From: Clostridia bacterium
Lineage (GTDB): Bacteria > Bacillota > Clostridia > Christensenellales > UBA1242
Direction of reading: 5' to 3'
Assembly (NCBI GenBank): GCA_017503445.1
Contig: JAFVTB010000112.1
Coordinates: 1-5,984, forward strand
DNA length: 5,984 nt
Shown piece after piece: positions 1 to 4,867 of this stretch. The number at the start of each line of letters is the position of its first letter. The stretch's first letter is position 1. The translations under genes were made by a program, and so were the position numbers. The notes under the pieces are model-generated. The model saw only the letters and a program-made list of their open reading frames with translations. It was not told where the DNA came from and did no database searches.

Positions 1-3000
1 ATAACTTGGTGCATCATCCTTCAGGATTTCCATGAACGACACTTCAGTTCTGAGTTTAAACCAACCCAAAAAGCTGTATCCAATCCCTGGGGTGGCCACA
101 AGGGTTCTGCTTGATGCCACTTCCACATGTTGGCGAAGTGTGGTGCCGGCGGTGGAAACCTCATCCAAACTTACAGTGCCGCAACCCGCTTCAAAGCCCA
201 CATCATCGTCATAATATCCTTGCATATCATCAACAAAGAAAGACCTTAGTGATAAAAGATAAAAATCATTTGCCTTGGTTGTCAAAGTGATATAAACCGG
301 GTAACTTGGCATTGTGAACTCAAAAATTGTCATTGTTTCATTTGTGGTGATTTTCACTGCCGCACCGCTTTGAGTTTGGATATATTTGTCCATAAGCCCG
401 CGTGCAAGCTTCACTTCAAACTTAACACTTTGATTATAACTTGCAAGCGCGCTAAAGACTACGGCTTGGTTTTCAGTTTTTGTGGTGGCAAGCCCTTCAA
501 ACACCACATCATCAATACGATTATCCGCCGTTATTTGCACGGCAAACGCCCTTGCAAAAGCGCAATAATATGTTGCATCGGTTTTAACTTGTGATATGTG
601 GAAGGTGCCACCACTTGTGGCGCTGTCAAGACGATCACCCACAAGGGCGCCATTAGAAAACCCATCAAACCAACCCAAAAACACATAGTTTGTCCCCGCG
701 GCAGTTGCAGTTTTTGTGATTGCCGAAAGCGTGATTGCGGTTGATTTATATTTCACGCTTGCAGAAATGGTGTGATGTGTTGTCATGATGCCATTATCAC
801 TGCCAAGCACGATATCCTCATCTTTTGAAGATGTAACTGTTGCCGTGCCACCAAACACGCTTTTTGTGAACGTGTTTAAATCCGCATAAAGCGCAACAAT
901 TGTCAGCGTGAAAAACTTTTCTTCCACACCTGCGGAAAGTTCAATATATCCTGCAGGCATTGTGCCGATGCTTGTGATTGTTTGGGTTGAAAGCAAATCT
1001 TTTTGCGTATCGGTTAGATCACCATGAATAAGTTTCCAAACCGGGTTTCGAAGATTATAACTTGTGGTATCATATTTGCAAGAGATTGCACCAATTTTTT
1101 GGCCATAAACATAATATTGGCTGGCCTTGGTTTGCCCGGCGGCATTGCCAACAGAAACGCTTATGATGCCTTCTGTGCCTGCATTGACAATAAACGCATA
1201 TTGCAAAACAAACTTGGCATAATAAGTTATATTTTCGCCATTAATGGTTATTGTTGGGTTTGTTGAAGTCAAAGTTGCATGTGAATTTGATGTATCGGCT
1301 TTCATTTCTTCAAAACTTGTATAAAAGCCCACAAAAACATATCGAGAGTTTGGCTTTGACGATGAATTCACAGAAATGCCAAGGTTGAAATCATATCCAT
1401 TGGTGATTGTCACACCCGCGCTTTTGTCAAAAGAAAATGCTGAATTATCATAGGATGCCTTCACCGCCACGCGGCCACCAATTTGGTCAAAATGGTTTTC
1501 ATCAAGCCCTTCACTGTCAAGGAAGTTTTTTTCATCAGAATATGCAAACACATTCACGGTGTAATGTTCAAACTTGAAGATTGCATAAACAGTTTGGGTT
1601 GCCGTTATTGAGTTTGTATACCAAACATTTTCCCCCGCTGGTGAAAGAAGTTTTTCTTCATCAGGTCCATCCTTATAATCTGAATAAAAGCCCATAAAAA
1701 TTGCTTTATCCCGCGGGTCTGTGCGTTTGGCAGAAAGTTTTATTGCCTGCCCCTGTGGCACAACGGCGGTGGATTCATTGACAAAATCTTCATCGCCTAT
1801 TGCAACCAAACCGCCATCATTATTCACCGAATATGTGCCATCAAAGTTGCTGACGGCTTTTATGGTCAATTTAATACACGATGTCACCGTGATTTCCAAC
1901 GAACTGAATGCCTTTATCACATATTTGTCATCGTTTTGGACAAGCGTGTAATCCTTGTCCACTTCTGCTTCAAGCCCTGTTTGCGTGTTTTTCAAATTAA
2001 ACTGATAAAACACCCAACCATCTTGAAACACCATGTTGGAAATTTCAAATTCTGTGCAGCCAAACACATTGGTGAATGTGTGCGAATGGTCTTTTATATA
2101 TTGCCAGTTTGTGGTTTGAGTTTGGTTGTTATTATAAACATCAGTGATTTTCAGATCAAACCCTTCAACCCGTTCATCCACTGAAAAACGCACAGTCAGG
2201 TCATTTCTTATTTCCCAGCGTGCATGTAAAACAGTTTCAGTCACCTTTTCAAGCCGGTTTTTTAATTCAATGTCAAAACCCGGAACTTCAGTTGAACCAA
2301 CATACCACCCTTTGAAAGTATAGCCCGGACGGGTGACCGGTGTTGGCATTGTATAGGCCTGTCCAAAGGTTGTGGTTGTGTATTGCACGGTGGTGCCATT
2401 TTCAAATGTGCCACCATTGGCATTCCATGTAATGGTGTAGTCATTTGGAACATCAACCCACGGTGCCTGAAGCGTTGAGCCATAATGCGCATAGTAAAAC
2501 AAGTCACCATTTTTAACCGCCGTGCCAAAAAGTTGATAATATCCCCTGTATCCCTCAAACATGCTGGTGGTGTTTGGAACATCAGTGATTGCGCCCCCAT
2601 ATTGAACCGTTGACCGCCCCATCTCTCGGCCATTTTGAACATAGATTATTTTATATGTAAGATTTTCCCAAGTGCCGGCAATCTTGCTGTCGGTGGCACC
2701 AAAAGTGAAGACACCTGTTGTGGCATCAAATTTTGCATCGGTGCCTGTTTGAGTTAAGCTCCAACTTTTCAAATATTTACCTGTGTTTGTAACACCTTGA
2801 TTGTTTGGCGAAGAAATGTATGTTGCCCCGTAGCCGTCTGTGTCAACGGTGTCAACCGTAAAGGTTTGTGTTGTGCCATATTCTTGGTTGTATTGCTCTT
2901 GCGTCGCGAAAGATGAACTTGTTGCATAAACAAAAAGATTTGAGGTTTTGATTGTTGACACGCCACTAACCGTAGGCCGGGTTTCAAAGCTTGTGATAAT

Positions 3001-3570
3001 CAGTTTTTGGCCTGGAGTAACGGTGTATGTGCCATCGGCGTTACCTTTCGCACTTGTATATGTATAAGTGGTAACTTTTGTTGAACCTGCTTGGTTTGGC
3101 AGCCATGAAGTAGTTGTGCTTGGGGTATTGTTAAAATCTGCGCCGTATAAAGGGCTGCCCGCATGTCCACTGCCCGCCACATATTCAGTATATTTTTCCG
3201 CAGGCGGCAAAGCGCAACCCGAAACGGTTACAACAACAGGATTATATTTATTGCCGTTATAATTGCTGATTTTGATTTCCCAGCGTGTTGTGTGCTGAAC
3301 CTCATTTTTATCGGCTATAAATCCAGCCCCTTTGATTTCATAACTTGGCCAATCATCTGCCCCAACATTTTGGGTTTCACCCATTATGACTTCATTGCCA
3401 GATGAAGAAAAACTTTCAATCGATGAAATTTCAGTTTGCGCGGGCAAAACTTCTGTGGCCGATTGCCCCGATTTACCGCTTGCAAAAAAGATGCCAAGCC
3501 CTGCAAGCGCCAAGCAAAACAAACAAATTGTTATAACATTCCAATAACGCAAAAACGTTAATTTTTTCAA
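1..3570 (-). CDS. Large exported InlB-repeat surface protein, 3' end outside window
   Basis: I translated this frame codon by codon from 3570 to 1 and found no stop: 1190 codons, continuing past the left edge. An in-frame TAA at 3583-3585 bounds it upstream. The start is TTG (3568-3570), chosen because GAGGT at 3576-3580 lies 5 bases ahead; a GTG at 3580-3582 has no RBS. Residues 1-11 are basic (MKKLTFLRYWN) and about 12-30 are hydrophobic: a signal peptide or N-terminal anchor, with no lipobox. Residues 35-300 are Thr/Ser/Asn/Gly-rich; 281-288 (FDATTGVF) resembles a strand of Ig-like cell-surface domains. About 306-363 looks like a weak InlB repeat, 378-453 is a canonical one (NGGTF, GYTFKGWY, LHARW), and about 566-1190 is a divergent array (GFY/GWF motifs). 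Known members of this family are wall- or surface-attached adhesin-like proteins; the specific role is unknown. Any LPXTG or other C-terminal anchor would lie outside the window. Confidence 0.9.
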   Translation of the reverse strand, partial: MKKLTFLRYWNVITICLFCLALAGLGIFFASGKSGQSATEVLPAQTEISSIESFSSSGNEVIMGETQNVGADDWPSYEIKGAGFIADKNEVQHTTRWEIKISNYNGNKYNPVVVTVSGCALPPAEKYTEYVAGSGHAGSPLYGADFNNTPSTTTSWLPNQAGSTKVTTYTYTSAKGNADGTYTVTPGQKLIITSFETRPTVSGVSTIKTSNLFVYATSSSFATQEQYNQEYGTTQTFTVDTVDTDGYGATYISSPNNQGVTNTGKYLKSWSLTQTGTDAKFDATTGVFTFGATDSKIAGTWENLTYKIIYVQNGREMGRSTVQYGGAITDVPNTTSMFEGYRGYYQLFGTAVKNGDLFYYAHYGSTLQAPWVDVPNDYTITWNANGGTFENGTTVQYTTTTFGQAYTMPTPVTRPGYTFKGWYVGSTEVPGFDIELKNRLEKVTETVLHARWEIRNDLTVRFSVDERVEGFDLKITDVYNNNQTQTTNWQYIKDHSHTFTNVFGCTEFEISNMVFQDGWVFYQFNLKNTQTGLEAEVDKDYTLVQNDDKYVIKAFSSLEITVTSCIKLTIKAVSNFDGTYSVNNDGGLVAIGDEDFVNESTAVVPQGQAIKLSAKRTDPRDKAIFMGFYSDYKDGPDEEKLLSPAGENVWYTNSITATQTVYAIFKFEHYTVNVFAYSDEKNFLDSEGLDENHFDQIGGRVAVKASYDNSAFSFDKSAGVTITNGYDFNLGISVNSSSKPNSRYVFVGFYTSFEEMKADTSNSHATLTSTNPTITINGENITYYAKFVLQYAFIVNAGTEGIISVSVGNAAGQTKASQYYVYGQKIGAISCKYDTTSYNLRNPVWKLIHGDLTDTQKDLLSTQTITSIGTMPAGYIELSAGVEEKFFTLTIVALYADLNTFTKSVFGGTATVTSSKDEDIVLGSDNGIMTTHHTISASVKYKSTAITLSAITKTATAAGTNYVFLGWFDGFSNGALVGDRLDSATSGGTFHISQVKTDATYYCAFARAFAVQITADNRIDDVVFEGLATTKTENQAVVFSALASYNQSVKFEVKLARGLMDKYIQTQSGAAVKITTNETMTIFEFTMPSYPVYITLTTKANDFYLLSLRSFFVDDMQGYYDDDVGFEAGCGTVSLDEVSTAGTTLRQHVEVASSRTLVATPGIGYSFLGWFKLRTEVSFMEILKDDAPSY
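58..72. repeat. 15-bp direct repeat, copy 1 (encodes FLGWF)
   Basis: The plus strand reads aaaccaacccaaaaa here and again, identically, at 667-681. Both copies are in the same codon phase and encode Phe-Leu-Gly-Trp-Phe with the same codons, at the turn of two divergent InlB repeats 203 codons apart. Confidence 0.85.
667..681. repeat. 15-bp direct repeat, copy 2 (encodes FLGWF)
   Basis: This is the second identical copy of the motif at 58-72, 609 bases away, coding residues 964-968 of the surface protein. It is the only exact long DNA match I noticed between repeats that otherwise differ, so the array is old and diverged rather than freshly duplicated. Confidence 0.85.
2212..2439 (-). repeat. 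Canonical InlB B-repeat (Flg_new-type) domain in the surface protein
   Basis: These bases encode residues 378-453. The order of motifs fits the Listeria-Bacteroides repeat (Pfam Flg_new, PF09479): a YTITWNANGGTF strand, then a TTFGQAYTMPTP segment, then RPGYTFKGWYVG, and finally the closing LHARW strand. Repeats of this family form small beta-grasp-like modules in extracellular proteins of Gram-positive and gut bacteria. A weaker relative precedes it at about residues 306-363 (YKIIYVQNG, VQYGGAI, FEGYRGYY, LFYYAHY). Confidence 0.85.
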
Positions 3571-3575
3571 GGTGT

Positions 3576-3580
3576 ACCTC
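3576..3580 (-). promoter_or_regulatory. Ribosome binding site of the surface protein
   Basis: The minus strand reads GAGGT, then ACACC, then TTG. This SD match 5 bases upstream decides in favour of the TTG start at 3570, since no ATG is available near the beginning of the frame. Confidence 0.75.
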
Positions 3581-3590
3581 ACTTATATAT

Positions 3591-3619
3591 ATTATAAATA
3601 TTTATATATTATTTATCAA
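3591..3619 (-). promoter_or_regulatory. Sigma-A type promoter of the surface protein
   Basis: On the minus strand TTGATA (3614-3619) is followed by 17 bases and then TATAAT (3591-3596). This is one mismatch from the -35 consensus, with ideal spacing and a perfect -10. The start of transcription would fall near 3584, leaving a leader of only about 14 bases that is almost entirely the RBS. The surroundings are very AT-rich with other TATA-like words, so the exact -10 is the best choice rather than the only one. Confidence 0.7.
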
Positions 3620-3640
3620 GCAAAACAGCCCGATGTTTCG

Positions 3641-3708
3641 GCAAAAAACGCGATTTTTTGCAAATATTAGTTGCAAAAAAAATCACCGACAAAGCGATGA
3701 TTTTGCAA
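3641..3708. repeat. Chain of alternating GCAAAAAA / TTTTTTGC inverted repeats
   Basis: Four half-sites alternate in orientation on the plus strand: GCAAAAAA (3641-3648), TTTTTTGCAA (3654-3663), TTGCAAAAAA (3671-3680) and TTTTGCAA (3701-3708). The first and second can pair as an 8-bp stem with a CGCGA loop. The second and third form a perfect 10-bp stem with a 7-base loop. The third and fourth flank the terminator stem. Because each central element can pair with either neighbour, the structures exclude one another. The run lies between the end of the Rho-like gene and the surface-protein promoter. Confidence 0.75.
3675..3702 (-). terminator. Intrinsic terminator after the Rho-like gene
   Basis: In the minus-strand RNA the arms AAUCAUCG (from 3695-3702) and CGGUGAUU (from 3681-3688) pair over 8 bp, including one G-U wobble, around the loop CUUUGU. 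The T run of the minus strand (opposite A at 3675-3682) completes eight U residues at and after the stem end. The stem starts 34 bases after the stop codon at 3737-3739. It should separate the Rho-like transcript from the downstream surface-protein gene. Confidence 0.8.
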
Positions 3709-3736
3709 CCTAAAAATAAAATTAAAAACTTTGCAA

Positions 3737-4804
3737 TTATTCATTAGCAGCAATCACAGTTATGCTTCCGCCATTTTTCAATATTCTTGGAAGCGCAAGG
3801 ATATAACTAACAAACCTGTGTGTGTCAAAACAGAATCCTCTGAATTTTGGAGAATCAATATTGAAACAAAAATCAAGGTCAATCATAAGTTGCTGCAGAT
3901 CCACAACCAAAAGGGCAATTTTTTCGCCAGCACTTACACGCACAAGGGCATTGTTGATAAAGTTGTTCACCTTTTCCAAATTCCAAAGCGGGTTATCTTC
4001 TTTGGTGAAAAGTGCACATTCACAAGGCAAGCGTTCAAGGATTGCCGCCCGAAGTTTATATGGCACATTTGTGCCAAGGGCAATCACCTTAAACCCTTCT
4101 GCATGAAATCTTGCAAGTTTGTTTAATGTTGTTTCAAGGCACTCATCAGTTAATGTTTGTGGCAATGTGATTGATTTACCCTCCATAAACCCATCACAAA
4201 CAAAACTTGTTGCATCTTTATCAACATCTTCAAAATCGCAAAATTGGCGCTTTGCAGGTTTTTGGAAATTCACCATCAAAACTTCTTTGGCGATGCAAAA
4301 ACTGATGCCAGGGCATTCGGCGCACCTTGCAAGCACGCGATCACCAATTTGCAAATCATATTCTTGGATAAGTTCGGGTTTCACAAAAACCATATTTTCA
4401 GCTTTTATATCCAGAAAATAATTGTGGCCATCATGGCTTGTCACAAACCCTTCTTTATCATTAAAGATCACCATATCATCTTGAATATTTTGGCAAAGCA
4501 TAACGGCATCAAGGTTTGTTTGTGTCATTCTTTCGGCATGAAGACGCGCAGAAACCACCGCCTGCAGTTCAGCAGGAATCACAAACTCGCTGCTTTGATT
4601 TGCCAATTTTGGGGTTGCGCGGCGCCCGCGATGAGAGCCCGAAACAACAATTTCTTTTTCCCCACACAAAACTTCCACAATTTCATCCATCAAATCGTCT
4701 TTAAGGCGCATTGTTGGCCTTGCAAGCCCAAGATTTCTTGCCAAAACACGAATATCATGAACACCAAGGGTGGCAAGCTCCATTCTTTTTTGTTCTTTAT
4801 CCAT
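3737..4804 (-). CDS. Rho-like protein with degenerate ATPase domain (putative Rho-derived pseudo-ATPase)
   Basis: 355 residues, ATG start, AGGAG 8 bases ahead. Residues 8-49 match the Rho_N helical domain (ELATLGVHDIRVLARNLG, RPT, LMDEIVEVL), followed by a basic linker (HRGRR, 58-62). Residues 114-183 align with Rho's OB-fold RNA-binding domain: MVFVKPELIQEYDLQIGD matches the Rho segment IYVSPSQIRRFNLRTGD, and VNFQKP (178-183) matches VNFDKP. Residues 205-353 follow Rho's RecA-like domain, but the P-loop region reads LPQTLTD instead of PPKAGKT, and the DERPEE segment with the catalytic Glu reads GTNVPYK. A Walker B-like LLVVD (298-302) remains. The protein ends at GGSITVIAANE, matching Rho's GGSLTIIATAL, so the R-loop and C-terminal part are absent. 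True Rho is usually a little over 400 residues and an ATP-driven RNA translocase; this one should not hydrolyse ATP. RNA binding or Rho modulation is inference. Confidence 0.8.
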   Translation of the reverse strand: MDKEQKRMELATLGVHDIRVLARNLGLARPTMRLKDDLMDEIVEVLCGEKEIVVSGSHRGRRATPKLANQSSEFVIPAELQAVVSARLHAERMTQTNLDAVMLCQNIQDDMVIFNDKEGFVTSHDGHNYFLDIKAENMVFVKPELIQEYDLQIGDRVLARCAECPGISFCIAKEVLMVNFQKPAKRQFCDFEDVDKDATSFVCDGFMEGKSITLPQTLTDECLETTLNKLARFHAEGFKVIALGTNVPYKLRAAILERLPCECALFTKEDNPLWNLEKVNNFINNALVRVSAGEKIALLVVDLQQLMIDLDFCFNIDSPKFRGFCFDTHRFVSYILALPRILKNGGSITVIAANE

Positions 4805-4812
4805 TGTAAAAA

Positions 4813-4817
4813 CTCCT
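4813..4817 (-). promoter_or_regulatory. Ribosome binding site of the Rho-like gene
   Basis: AGGAG on the minus strand is separated by 8 bases (TTTTTACA) from the ATG at 4802-4804. It confirms the start used here. Confidence 0.8.
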
Positions 4818-4823
4818 ACATAA

Positions 4824-4851
4824 ATTATACAATTTTTTATATCAAAGTCAA
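4824..4851 (-). promoter_or_regulatory. Sigma-A type promoter of the Rho-like gene
   Basis: On the minus strand TTGACT (4846-4851), 16 bases, then TATAAT (4824-4829): a perfect -10, a -35 with one mismatch, and spacing one short of ideal. Initiation would fall near 4817, so the leader is only about 13 bases and begins at the RBS. The promoter lies in the 63-base gap after the carboxypeptidase stop. I see no strong terminator in that gap, so some read-through from the upstream gene is possible as well. Confidence 0.75.
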
Positions 4852-4867
4852 GTAATAATTTGGGGTT

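Larger units (their letters stand above)
1..1875 (-). repeat. Array of divergent InlB-type repeats (Flg_new_2-like)
   Basis: Residues 566-1190 repeat one pattern: a charged or polar beta strand, an 'LSA/VKA' strand, an aromatic-x-x-G-[WF]-[FY] turn, then a closing 'TVYAIF / ITYYAKF / ATYYCAF' strand running straight into the next copy. Clear turn motifs are IFMGFY (624-629), YVFVGFY (744-750), YVFLGWF (962-968) and YSFLGWF (1165-1171). Segments at about 791-887 and 1011-1105 sit where further copies should be, but lack the G-W turn. The pattern resembles the divergent InlB B-repeat (Pfam PF18998). Copy boundaries are approximate because copies share little identity, and the last copy is cut by the window edge. 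Confidence 0.7.

Noticed and set aside
2262..2642. 126-residue minus-strand frame inside the surface-protein gene
   Set aside because: It lies in another frame over the canonical InlB repeat. The long 1190-codon frame explains this DNA far better, so this is a shadow.
3580..3582. GTG as the start of the surface protein
   Set aside because: No Shine-Dalgarno sequence lies upstream of it, and it overlaps the RBS (GAGGT) that correctly positions the TTG at 3570.
3629..3642. Small hairpin CCGA-TGTT-TCGG as a second terminator
   Set aside because: The stem is only 4 bp and lacks a proper T-run on either strand; the AATCATCG hairpin just before it is far stronger.
3571..3736. Remnant of the missing Rho C-terminus downstream of the Rho-like stop
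   Set aside because: The gap is AT-rich and filled by a terminator, inverted repeats and a promoter. No Rho-like R-loop peptide is visible, so a recent frameshift or nonsense truncation is not supported.
3731..4126. 131-residue plus-strand frame starting in the intergenic gap
   Set aside because: It is antisense to the end of the Rho-like gene, with no convincing Shine-Dalgarno site and no domain signal.
4244..4855. 203-residue open frame on the plus strand opposite the Rho-like gene
   Set aside because: Its translation shows no recognisable motif and a biased composition (many Ile, Phe, His, Lys), as expected for the complement of a real gene. It fully overlaps a convincing minus-strand gene.
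4805..4867. Intrinsic terminator after the carboxypeptidase
   Set aside because: Only a weak GG-TAAAA-CC dyad is present near the stop, without a U-run, so I do not call a terminator in this 63-base gap.
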